NCBI GenBank assembly: GCA_052034115.1
Contig: JBPOIZ010000033.1
Span: 39,714 to 103,713, forward strand
DNA: 64,000 bases
Direction: 5' to 3'
Source of the DNA: Lutibacillus sp052034115
GTDB lineage: Bacteria; Actinomycetota; Actinomycetes; Actinomycetales; Dermatophilaceae
The notes under the pieces are model-generated. The model was not told the origin of the DNA. It worked only from the letters and a program-made list of their open reading frames with translations, and searched no databases. Shown here piece by piece: positions 9,043-16,995 of this stretch. Both the position numbers and the translations under genes were made by a program. Every line of letters begins with the position of its first letter. Position 1 is the stretch's first letter.

Positions 9043-10092
9043 GTGAAGGACATCGTCGTGTTCTCGGGTAGTGCACACCAGGCTCTGGCACACCGCATCT
9101 GCCACCACCTGGGTCTGCATCTCGCCGACGTCGACATCAAGAGATTCAGCAACGACTGCCTCCAGGCTCAGCTGCTGGCCAACTGCCGCCAGCGTGACGT
9201 CTACATCGTCCAACCGCTGGTCCCGCCGACCCAGGAGCACCTCATGGAGCTGCTCCTCATGATCGACGCCGCCAAGGGTGCCTCGGCCGCCTCGATCACC
9301 GCTGTCGTGCCGCACTACGCCTACGCGCGCTCGGACAAGAAGGATGCGTCCCGCATCTCGTTGGGTGGCCGACTCGTCGCAGACCTGCTCGTTACGGCCG
9401 GCGCCTCGCGGGTGCTGACGATGGAGTTGCACGCGCGGCAGGTGCATGGCTTCTTCTCCATCCCGGTGGACCACCTGACCGCCATCGGTATCATCGCCGA
9501 CCACTTCCGTCGCCAGGACCTCCGCGACGCGGTCGTCGTCTCCCCAGACTTCGGCAACGCCAAGGCGGCGACCTTGCTGGCCCGGCTGCTCGGGCTGCCG
9601 GTGGCCGCGGGCAACAAGCACCGCATCTCGGACGAAGAGGTCTCCATCCAGATCGTCGGCGACGTCCGCGGCAAGCACGCCATCGTCCTCGACGACGAGA
9701 TAGCCACCGGCGGGTCGATTGTGGAGCTGTGCGAGCGGCTCGCCGAGGTGGGCTGCACGTCGGCCAGCGTGGCCTGCACCCACGGCCTGTTCACCGGCAA
9801 GGCGGTCAAGCGACTGCGCAACCACCCGATGATCCGTGAGGTGGTGACCACCGACACCGTCCCGCCCCCGGCCGACTGGCCGGAGCTGCGGATCCTGTCG
9901 GTGTCCGCGCTGTTCGCCGAGGCGATCAGCCGGATCCACGCCGGCAAGTCGATCAGCAAGCTGTTCGCCGGGGTCGACCCCACGCACGCTCCCCCGCAGC
10001 CGCGGCTGCCCTTCGACCTGCTTCCGGATGACCTGCTGATGGGGGTCACCGAGCCACAGCCGGCCCTGTTCGCCGACTCCGGCGCGTCGTGA
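9043..10092 (+). CDS. Ribose-phosphate pyrophosphokinase (PRPP synthetase) paralogue
   Basis: The product has 349 residues and the tandem phosphoribosyltransferase-type architecture of class I PRPP synthetases. The family blocks are altered: SDKKDASRISLGGRLVADLL in place of the usual RQDRKxxxREPIT loop, HARQVHGFFSIPVDHLTA, the catalytic-flap Lys/Arg retained in NKHR, and the ribose-phosphate loop as LDDEIATGGS instead of VDDMIDTGGT. Length and all main elements are kept, so it is probably active, but it looks like a divergent paralogue rather than the housekeeping enzyme that usually sits beside glmU. The GTG at 9043 has a good GGAGG site 6-10 bases upstream. It overlaps the DUF3054 gene. Confidence 0.85.
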   Translation: MKDIVVFSGSAHQALAHRICHHLGLHLADVDIKRFSNDCLQAQLLANCRQRDVYIVQPLVPPTQEHLMELLLMIDAAKGASAASITAVVPHYAYARSDKKDASRISLGGRLVADLLVTAGASRVLTMELHARQVHGFFSIPVDHLTAIGIIADHFRRQDLRDAVVVSPDFGNAKAATLLARLLGLPVAAGNKHRISDEEVSIQIVGDVRGKHAIVLDDEIATGGSIVELCERLAEVGCTSASVACTHGLFTGKAVKRLRNHPMIREVVTTDTVPPPADWPELRILSVSALFAEAISRIHAGKSISKLFAGVDPTHAPPQPRLPFDLLPDDLLMGVTEPQPALFADSGAS

Positions 10093-10451
10093 GGCCGCCG
10101 CTCGGGCTGATGGCGGACGCGCTGGCCATCGTGGTCTTCGCGGCGGCCGGGCGGGCGAGCCATCAGGAAGGTTCGTCCCTCGCGGGGGTGCTCTACACCG
10201 CCTGGCCGTTCTTGCTCGCCGCCGCCGTGGCCTGGCCCGTCCTTCGGGTATGGCGCGGCCGGTGGCCGACGACGCCTGCCGACGGGCTCTTCGTGTGGTT
10301 GGGGACGCTCGCCGGCGGTATGGCGGCGCGGGCCGTCAACGGATCGGGCACTCACTGGTCGTTCGTGCTGGTCGCCGCCCTGGTCCTCGGCGTCCTGCTG
10401 CTCGGGTGGCGCGCCCTGGTCACCCGGCGAGGGGCGCCCCGACCGAGCTGA
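10089..10451 (+). CDS. DUF3054 membrane protein
   Basis: A 120-residue protein with four hydrophobic segments (about 5-20, 32-52, 66-84, 91-108) and the DUF3054 pattern VVFAAAGRASHQEGSSLAGVLYTAWPF in its first third. It is a small integral membrane protein of unknown function. The GTG start overlaps the stop of the preceding PRPP-synthetase-like gene (GTGA), indicating translational coupling. Its stop lies four bases from the stop of convergent mpa. Confidence 0.85.
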   Translation: MRPPLGLMADALAIVVFAAAGRASHQEGSSLAGVLYTAWPFLLAAAVAWPVLRVWRGRWPTTPADGLFVWLGTLAGGMAARAVNGSGTHWSFVLVAALVLGVLLLGWRALVTRRGAPRPS

Positions 10452-10455
10452 GCGC

Positions 10456-12177
10456 TCAGAGGTAGTGACCGGTGCTGCCGATGTTCTGGATCGAGCGGCC
10501 CGGCTCGGTGCCGTCCTTTCCGCCCACCAGGGTGCGGATGTACACGATCCGCTCCCCCTTCTTCCCGGAGATCCGAGCCCAGTCGTCCGGGTTGGTCGTG
10601 TTGGGCAGGTCCTCGTTCTCCTTGAACTCGTCGACGCAGGCAGCCAGCAGGTGGTCGACCCGCAGGCCCCGGTGGGCGGTGAGCAGCTCGTCCTTGATGG
10701 CCATCTTCTTGGCCCGGTCGACGATGTTCTGGATCATCGCCCCGGAGTTGAAGTCGCGGAAGTACAGCGTCTCCTTGTCGCCGCCGGCATACGTGACCTC
10801 GAGGAACTTGTTCTCCTCGATCTCGGCATACATGCGTTCCACGGTCGCGGCAATCATCGCGTCGACGGCACGCTGCGGATCCTGCGCGTGCTCGGCGAGG
10901 TCGTCCGGGTGGATGGGCAGGTCGACGGTGAGGTACTTGCTGAAGATGTCCCGCGCCGACTCGGCATCCGGCCGTTCGATCTTGATCTTCACATCGAGGC
11001 GACCCGGGCGCAGGATCGCCGGGTCGATCATGTCCTCCCGGTTCGAGGCACCGATGACGATGACGTTCTCCAGACGCTCCACCCCGTCGATCTCGGAGAG
11101 CAGCTGCGGCACGATCGTCGTCTCGACGTCGCTGGACACCCCGGACCCGCGGGTGCGGAACAGCGAGTCCATCTCGTCGAAGAACACGACCACCGGGGTG
11201 CCGTCGGAGGCCTTCTCCCGGGCCCGCTGGAAGACCAATCGGATGTGCCGCTCGGTCTCGCCGACATACTTGTTGAGCAACTCGGGGCCCTTGATGTTGA
11301 GGAAGTAGCTCTTTCCCACCTCCGCTCCGGTGCGCTCGGCGACCTGGCGGGCCAAGGACGCGGCGACCGCCTTGGCGATGAGTGTCTTGCCGCAGCCGGG
11401 CGGCCCATAGAGCAGCACGCCCTTGGGTGGCCGCAGCTGGTAGCGGGTGAACAGGTCCGGGTGGAGGTAGGGCAGCTCGACGGCGTCGCGGATCTGGTCG
11501 ATCTGGGCGCCGAGCCCGCCGATGTCCTCGTAGGAGATGTCCGGCACCTCTTCGAGGATGAGTTCCTCCACCTCGGACTTGGGCACGACCTCGTAGACAA
11601 ACCCACTGCGCTGATCGATGAGCACGGCATCTCCGACCCGGATCTTCGATCCACGCAGCGCGGCCGCAATACGGCAGACCCGCTCCTCGTCGGCGTGCGC
11701 GACGACGAGCAGACGGTCCGGACCGAGCGCCTCCTTGACGAGGACGACCTCGCCGACCCGCTCGTAGCCGCCCAACTCCACGACATTGAGGGCTTCGTTG
11801 AGGCGGACCTCGCGTCCGGGCCCGAGGTCCTCGGCGGCGATCGACGGACTGACCGCCACGCGCATCTTGCGGCCACCGGTGACGACGTCCACACAACCGT
11901 CCACCGGCTCGTCGACCACCAGACCGTACCCGCTCGGCGGTTGCGCGAGGCGGTCGACCTCGGAGCGCAAGGTGACGATCTGTTCGCGAGCCTCCTTGAG
12001 GGTGCGCACCAGCCGATCGTTCTGCCCGGACAGTGTCGAGACCGAGGTCTGCAGGTGCAGGACCCGCCGTTCCAGATCGCCGACCCGGCGTTGGGCACGC
12101 TCGCGCAGGTCCTGGACCTCGGCGTCCAGGTGTCGACGCTCGTCGTCAGGCTCGTTGGTCGGCTCGTCGGTCACCAT
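10456..12177 (-). CDS. mpa: Proteasome-associated AAA ATPase (Mpa/ARC)
   Basis: Hexameric unfoldase that recognises Pup and feeds substrates into the 20S proteasome; called Mpa in mycobacteria and ARC elsewhere. The 573-residue product has an N-terminal coiled coil (about 12-80) that binds Pup, an OB-fold interdomain (about 82-200), and an AAA module with Walker A GPPGCGKT at 258-265 and Walker B VFFDEMD at about 331-337. The arginine-finger region follows. The C-terminus ends TGHYL, keeping the Tyr-Leu of the proteasome-docking tail. The start at 12177 has a GAGGAG site about 7 bases upstream. It follows trmI by 28 bp, so S2P-like, trmI and mpa probably share a transcript. Unlike in mycobacteria, three plus-strand genes separate it from dop. 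Confidence 0.96.
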   Translation of the reverse strand: MVTDEPTNEPDDERRHLDAEVQDLRERAQRRVGDLERRVLHLQTSVSTLSGQNDRLVRTLKEAREQIVTLRSEVDRLAQPPSGYGLVVDEPVDGCVDVVTGGRKMRVAVSPSIAAEDLGPGREVRLNEALNVVELGGYERVGEVVLVKEALGPDRLLVVAHADEERVCRIAAALRGSKIRVGDAVLIDQRSGFVYEVVPKSEVEELILEEVPDISYEDIGGLGAQIDQIRDAVELPYLHPDLFTRYQLRPPKGVLLYGPPGCGKTLIAKAVAASLARQVAERTGAEVGKSYFLNIKGPELLNKYVGETERHIRLVFQRAREKASDGTPVVVFFDEMDSLFRTRGSGVSSDVETTIVPQLLSEIDGVERLENVIVIGASNREDMIDPAILRPGRLDVKIKIERPDAESARDIFSKYLTVDLPIHPDDLAEHAQDPQRAVDAMIAATVERMYAEIEENKFLEVTYAGGDKETLYFRDFNSGAMIQNIVDRAKKMAIKDELLTAHRGLRVDHLLAACVDEFKENEDLPNTTNPDDWARISGKKGERIVYIRTLVGGKDGTEPGRSIQNIGSTGHYL

Positions 12178-12205
12178 GTCGCGCTCCTCACGTCCTAGGA
12201 CGACC

Positions 12206-13213
12206 CTAACCCGCGTCGGCCTCCAACGACCGGCGCAACCGCCGGACCTTGCGGTCGGAGACAGCTCGTTCGCCGATGTCCTCCGGGGTCCAGCCTTCGG
12301 CCGCCCGAGCCGGCTCGCTGTCGTCATACGCGCCCTTGGCCGGTCGGCGCGTGCGGCGCGGCGCGGCGGTGTCCGGTGCGAGCCGCCGGGTGGTGATCAG
12401 GAAGCCGGTGTGACCGTGCATCCGGTGCTCGGGACGCACGGCGAGCCCTTCGAGATGCCAGCCCCGGACCATCGCCTCCCACGCGCTGGGCTCGGTGTAG
12501 CCGCCGTGATCGCGGACCGCCTCGGCAACTCTGGAGAGCTGGGTGGCCGTGGCGACGTAGCAGATCAGCACCCCGCCAGGCACCAACGCCTCCCCGACCG
12601 CCGCCAGACACTCCCAGGGGGCGAGCATGTCCAGGACCACCCGGTCGACAGTGCCCGGCGCCACGTGGCCGGGCAGCGACTCGACCAGGTCACCGACGAC
12701 GACCTGCCAGGCGGGGTGGTCCTTGCCGAAGAAGGTGCGCGCGTTCGCCTGCGCGATCGCCGCGAAGTCGTCCCGCCGCTCGAAGGAGATGAGCCGACCG
12801 TGCTCCCCCACGGCTCGCAGCAGGGACATCGACAGCGCTCCCGACCCGACGCCGGCCTCGACGACCGTGGCGCCGGGGAAGATGTCGGCCATCATGACGA
12901 TCTGGCCGGCATCCTTCGGGTAGACCACGGCCGCCCCGCGTGGCATGGACATGACGTAGTCGGCGAGCAGTGGGCGCAGCGCGAGGTATTCCACTCCAGC
13001 GGTGTTGGCGACGACCGAGCCGTCCGGTGCCCCGATCAGGGCGTCGTGGGCGAGCCGGCCCCGGTGGGTGTGGAACTCCTTACCTGGTTCGAGGGCGATG
13101 GTGTGCATCCGCCCCTTACTGTCGGTCAGTTGGACGCGATCCCCGACGGCGAACGGCCCGCGCCGTTGCGCCGCCTCCCCCGATGGAGCAGGCGTGCTGT
13201 CGTGGTGGGTCAC
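12206..13213 (-). CDS. trmI: tRNA (adenine-58-N1)-methyltransferase TrmI
   Basis: Methylates A58 in the T-loop of tRNAs. The 335-residue product has the Gcd14-type N-terminal beta domain (about 20-90, with HTHRGRLAHDALIG). The Rossmann SAM-binding motif is VVEAGVGSGALSMSLLR (about 115-131), followed by FERRDDF and the acidic VLDMLAPWE motif. The last ~50 residues are a basic, probably disordered extension. It lies two bases downstream of the site-2-protease-like gene and 28 bp upstream of mpa, the same arrangement as Rv2118c near mpa in M. tuberculosis. Confidence 0.93.
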   Translation of the reverse strand: MTHHDSTPAPSGEAAQRRGPFAVGDRVQLTDSKGRMHTIALEPGKEFHTHRGRLAHDALIGAPDGSVVANTAGVEYLALRPLLADYVMSMPRGAAVVYPKDAGQIVMMADIFPGATVVEAGVGSGALSMSLLRAVGEHGRLISFERRDDFAAIAQANARTFFGKDHPAWQVVVGDLVESLPGHVAPGTVDRVVLDMLAPWECLAAVGEALVPGGVLICYVATATQLSRVAEAVRDHGGYTEPSAWEAMVRGWHLEGLAVRPEHRMHGHTGFLITTRRLAPDTAAPRRTRRPAKGAYDDSEPARAAEGWTPEDIGERAVSDRKVRRLRRSLEADAG

Positions 13214-13215
13214 GG

Positions 13216-14406
13216 CTACCGCTCCTGCTGCTGGGTGGGTTGAGGTGGGCCGGCCGCGGCCTGCTCGGAGCCCTGCCCGACGGCACGGCCGATCGCCGCG
13301 TCCAGGTCGGCACGGTGGATGCAGCCCATGGGTTCGCCGTCGGCCCCGAGGACGACCACGACGGCAGCTCCGCCGCTTTGCATCGCCTGCACGACATCCA
13401 GAACGCCACCGTTGGGGTCGGCCCAGACCACCCAGGGATCCGGCATCCGCGAGGTCACCGCCGCGACGGGGGTGGCCAACCGATCGGCAACCGGTATGGC
13501 GGCCACGCTGTCCAGGTCGACGATCCCCCGGGGACGCCGGTCCGCTCCGATGACCACCAGGGTGGCGTCTTCGCCGACGAGCGCGAGGGCCACCGAACCG
13601 CTCTCGTCCACGAGCCGGACCGGGCGCATGAGGTAGTCGGCGCGCAGGGGTTCGATCCGGGAACGCAGCGCTCCCACGGTGATCGCCCGTGAGGCGCCGA
13701 ACCAGAGGAACGCCCCGACCATGACCACCCAGACCGCCGTGTAGGGGTCGAACTCCTCACCGTGCATCATCGGACGCACGAAGAACCAGTACACGACGAA
13801 GGCGGTGACGAACCGGCCGCACCACCCGGCCACGACCAGGCCCTTCCCCCGACTTCCGGTGAGCCCCCAGACCGCGGACTCCACCAGGTGTCCCCCGTCG
13901 AGCGGCAGGCCGGGCAGCAGGTTGAAGACGGCCACGAAGAGGTTGGCGAACGTCGCCGCTCCGAGGAGCAAGGTCATGGTCAGCCAGGGCGAGACCTGCG
14001 CGAGCCCATAGGCCAGCCCGGCGAGCACGAGGTTGGAGATCGGCCCCGACGCTGCGACGAGCGCGCTGGCCCCCGGCCTCGTGCCACCGGAGTCGTAGAT
14101 GGTGTGCCCACCCAGGAGGTGGACGACGATCCGGTTGACTTCATAGCCGGCCTGCTGGGCCACCAGGGCATGTGCGGCCTCGTGGACGAGGACCGAGACG
14201 AGGAGCAGCAGGGCATACAGACCTGCCACGCCATACGCGTAGGCCAGGCCCTGGTCAGGACGGACCGCCGCTACCTGCGGCGCGAAGATGAACACGACCG
14301 CTGCAGCGATGACCGGCCAGCTCTTGCCGAGGTAGACCGGGGCGCCGGCGATCGACCCGATCCGCCACCCGTAGGACGGCGCCGCCTCGCGCGCCTGCTT
14401 GCTCAT
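13216..14406 (-). CDS. Site-2-protease-type zinc metallopeptidase (M50) with CBS region
   Basis: Membrane metalloprotease of 396 residues. The zinc motif HEAAH is at about 75-79 in a transmembrane helix, and the third ligand lies in LPGLPLDGGH, the NPDG-like second M50 motif. Several other hydrophobic segments (about 30-45, 55-72, 110-130, 140-160, 210-235) are visible. The C-terminal 130 residues (LRADYLMRPVRLVDES... onward) look like a CBS-domain pair, as in the Rv2625c/SpoIVFB subgroup. The substrate is unknown. It is the first gene of the S2P-trmI-mpa run, 149 bp from the divergent RecB-like gene. Confidence 0.88.
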   Translation of the reverse strand: MSKQAREAAPSYGWRIGSIAGAPVYLGKSWPVIAAAVVFIFAPQVAAVRPDQGLAYAYGVAGLYALLLLVSVLVHEAAHALVAQQAGYEVNRIVVHLLGGHTIYDSGGTRPGASALVAASGPISNLVLAGLAYGLAQVSPWLTMTLLLGAATFANLFVAVFNLLPGLPLDGGHLVESAVWGLTGSRGKGLVVAGWCGRFVTAFVVYWFFVRPMMHGEEFDPYTAVWVVMVGAFLWFGASRAITVGALRSRIEPLRADYLMRPVRLVDESGSVALALVGEDATLVVIGADRRPRGIVDLDSVAAIPVADRLATPVAAVTSRMPDPWVVWADPNGGVLDVVQAMQSGGAAVVVVLGADGEPMGCIHRADLDAAIGRAVGQGSEQAAAGPPQPTQQQER

Positions 14407-14555
14407 GGCGAAACCCTAACCGCCCACCCCGCGGAACCTTCCACTCGACGCCATCTGGGACCCGCAAAGGCCCGAACCGACCACGGAACCCTCCCCCGGA
14501 CGCGGTCTGGGGACGGCGCGAGCGGCCTGTCGGCGCGGCGGCATACAGTCGGTGC

Positions 14556-15425
14556 ATGCCCGCCGCGATCTCCCCGAGCCGCGCGGCCGACTTCATGCAG
14601 TGCCCGTTGCTGTATCGGTTCCGGGTGGTCGACCGCCTGACCGCCGCCCCCAGCCCCGCGGCGGCCCGCGGCACGCTCGTCCACGCCGTGCTGGAACGCC
14701 TCTTCGACCTCCCGGCTGCGCAGCGTTCCGTGGACGCGGCGGTGGCGCTCATCGCCCCTCAGTGGCAGCGGCTGGTCGAGGAGGAGCCGGAGCTGGCGAC
14801 CGTCCTGGACGCCTCCGCCTCGCCGACCGGCGACTCCGACGCCGAGGGCCGGTGGCTCCAGGGCGCCGCTGAGCTCGTCCGGCGCTGGTTCGACCTGGAA
14901 GATCCCACCAGGCTGGAGCCGGCCGAGCGGGAGCTCTACGTCGAGACCGACAGCGACGGGCTGACCCTGCGCGGGTACGTCGACCGTCTCGACGAAGCAC
15001 CCGACGGCTCCCTGCGAGTCGTCGACTACAAGACCGGGCGGGCGCCGTCGGAGCTGTTCGAGGGCAAGGCGTTGTTCCAGATGCGGTTCTACGCGCTCGT
15101 CCTGTGGCGCACCCGGGGGGTTGTCCCCCGCATGCTCCAGCTGGTCTATCTCGGCAACGGCGAGATCGTGCGGTTCCACCCCGACGAGGCCGACCTGCTC
15201 GCCACCGAGCGCAAGGTCAAGGCGCTATGGTCCGCCATCGAGCGATCCGCCCAGACCGGCGAGTGGCGCCCGCGCCGGTCCAGGCTGTGTGACTGGTGCG
15301 ACTGGAAGGACCTGTGCCCCGAGTGGGGCGGCACTCCCCCGCCGTTGCCCGACGACGCCGTTCACCGTGCGCTCGACCCCGCGCTCGCCGGTGGCGTGGA
15401 CATCGTCACCGAGACCGGCGACTGA
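14556..15425 (+). CDS. RecB-family PD-(D/E)XK exonuclease with Fe-S cysteines
   Basis: The product has 289 residues, equivalent to Rv2119, which also neighbours trmI. Nuclease motifs are RGTLVHAVLE (about 38-47), GYVDRLDEAPDG (about 138-149) and VVDYKTGR (about 153-160, catalytic Asp and Lys). Cysteines at DFMQCP (Cys16) and in the C-terminal LCDWCDWKDLCPEW set form the four-Cys pattern of the AddB/Cas4-like iron-sulfur nuclease family. It has no helicase domain, so its partner and role in DNA repair are not evident. Confidence 0.88.
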   Translation: MPAAISPSRAADFMQCPLLYRFRVVDRLTAAPSPAAARGTLVHAVLERLFDLPAAQRSVDAAVALIAPQWQRLVEEEPELATVLDASASPTGDSDAEGRWLQGAAELVRRWFDLEDPTRLEPAERELYVETDSDGLTLRGYVDRLDEAPDGSLRVVDYKTGRAPSELFEGKALFQMRFYALVLWRTRGVVPRMLQLVYLGNGEIVRFHPDEADLLATERKVKALWSAIERSAQTGEWRPRRSRLCDWCDWKDLCPEWGGTPPPLPDDAVHRALDPALAGGVDIVTETGD

Positions 15426-15466
15426 CCCGGCAGGCCGCGGCCGAGCCTCGCGGCGTCGCGACCGGG
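15426..15466. terminator. Possible terminator hairpin between convergent genes
   Basis: In the 55 bp between the RecB-like and aminotransferase stops, GCCGCG (15434-15439) pairs with CGCGGC (15449-15454). An outer CCCGG (15426-15430) pairs with CCGGG (15462-15466). There is no T-run, as is common in high-GC actinobacteria, so terminator activity is only suggested by position. Confidence 0.35.
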
Positions 15467-15480
15467 CGCCCGCGCGCCTC

Positions 15481-16857
15481 CTACACGGTATGGCGGTCGG
15501 CCACCGTCAGCGCCTCGTCGAGGATGGCGAGCCCGCGTTGGGCATCCTCGACGGTGATGGTGCAGGGGGGCACGACGTGGGTGCGGTTGAAGTGGACGAA
15601 CGGCCACAAACCTGCAGCCTTGCAGGCGGCCGCGAATTCGTTCATCGGGGCGGCCGCAGCCCCGCCGGCGTTGAACGGCACCAGGGGCTCACGGGTCTCG
15701 CGGCTCCGCACCAACTCAAGACCCCAGAAGACACCGAGCCCACGCACCTCGCCGACCGACGGGTGCTCCGCGGCCAAGGCGCGCAGGCCCGGCCCAAAGA
15801 CGTCCGTGCCGAGCATCCGCGCGTGCTCGATGATGCCTTCGTCCTTGAATATCTCGATCGAGGCGACCGCGGAACCGCACGCCAGGGGGTGACCGGAATA
15901 GGTCAGGCCACCTGGGAACGGACGCTGCTCGAACGTCGCGGCGATGGCGTCGGAGATGACCACACCGCCGAGTGGGACGTAGCCCGAGTTGACCCCCTTG
16001 GCGAAGGTGATCAGGTCCGGCGTGACGCCCCAATGGTCGACGGCGAACCACTCGCCGCACCGGCCGAACCCGGCCATGACCTCATCGGCGATGAAGACGA
16101 TGCCGAACTCGTCACAGATCTGCCGGACACCGGCGAGGTAACCGTCCGGCGGGACGAGGATGCCGTTCGTGCCGACCACTGTCTCGAGGATGATCGCGGC
16201 CACCGTGGCCGGCCCTTCCACCATGAGGGTGTCCCGCAGGTGCTGCAGGGCCCGCTCACACTCCTGCGCGTCGTCCTGCGAGTGGAATGCCGACCGATAG
16301 GTGTAGGGCCCCCAGAAGTGGACGACGCCCGGCATACCGGGCTCGCTCGGCCACCGGCGCGGGTCGCCGGTCAGCATGATCGCGCCGTTCGTCGCCCCGT
16401 GGTAAGAGCGGTAGGTCGCCATGATCTTGACCCGCCCGGTGTGCAGCCGTGCCATCCGGATCGCGTTCTCGTTGGCCTCGGCGCCGCCATTCGTGAAGAA
16501 GACCTTGTTCAGCCCTTCCGGCGCCACCTCGGCGATCAGCCGGGCCGCCTCCGAGCGCACGTCGTTGGCGAACGAGGGCTGGATGGTGCACAGCCGGGCG
16601 GCCTGCTCCTGGATGGCCTCGACAAGGCGCGGGTGCTGGTAGCCGATGTTGACATTGACCAGCTGGCTGGAGAAGTCCAGGTAGGTCTTCCCCGCGTAGT
16701 CGGTGAACGTCGATCCCTCCGCCGAGGCGATCGGCAGCGGGTCGATGAGCGCCTGCGCCGACCACGAGTGGAAGACGTGCGCCCGGTCATCGCGTCGGAC
16801 CTGGGCCTCGTCGGCTGCGGTGGCGGCAGCAAGAGGGCTACCGGTGAGTGTGGACAT
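15481..16857 (-). CDS. Class III PLP-dependent aminotransferase
   Basis: A 458-residue omega-aminotransferase-type enzyme. It has the cofactor motifs TNGGAEANENAIRMAR (about 122-137), the PLP-nitrogen Asp in FIADEVMAGFGR (Asp258), and the Schiff-base Lys in ITFAKGVNSGYVPLGG (Lys287). Overall it resembles taurine/beta-alanine/putrescine-pyruvate aminotransferases. The gene upstream on the same strand encodes a gamma-aminobutyraldehyde dehydrogenase-like enzyme, so deamination of a diamine such as putrescine followed by oxidation to GABA is a reasonable inference, but the amine donor cannot be read directly. The two genes are 138 bp apart. Confidence 0.88.
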   Translation of the reverse strand: MSTLTGSPLAAATAADEAQVRRDDRAHVFHSWSAQALIDPLPIASAEGSTFTDYAGKTYLDFSSQLVNVNIGYQHPRLVEAIQEQAARLCTIQPSFANDVRSEAARLIAEVAPEGLNKVFFTNGGAEANENAIRMARLHTGRVKIMATYRSYHGATNGAIMLTGDPRRWPSEPGMPGVVHFWGPYTYRSAFHSQDDAQECERALQHLRDTLMVEGPATVAAIILETVVGTNGILVPPDGYLAGVRQICDEFGIVFIADEVMAGFGRCGEWFAVDHWGVTPDLITFAKGVNSGYVPLGGVVISDAIAATFEQRPFPGGLTYSGHPLACGSAVASIEIFKDEGIIEHARMLGTDVFGPGLRALAAEHPSVGEVRGLGVFWGLELVRSRETREPLVPFNAGGAAAAPMNEFAAACKAAGLWPFVHFNRTHVVPPCTITVEDAQRGLAILDEALTVADRHTV

Positions 16858-16995
16858 CGTTGGCCTTCCTCGGAACGGGTCTGGCGGTGCTGCGCGGGTA
16901 TGACGTGCGGGGGCTCGCCGGTATGGCGGGCACGTCGTGGGGGTCCTGCGTCGAGGTCGAGTATGCCGCCTCGCCGCAGTCCGTCCGAGCCGGGG

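Noticed and set aside
13645..13665. Second T-arm-like sequence (GGTTCGATCC)
   Set aside because: Within the site-2-protease-like gene; no tRNA fold around it.
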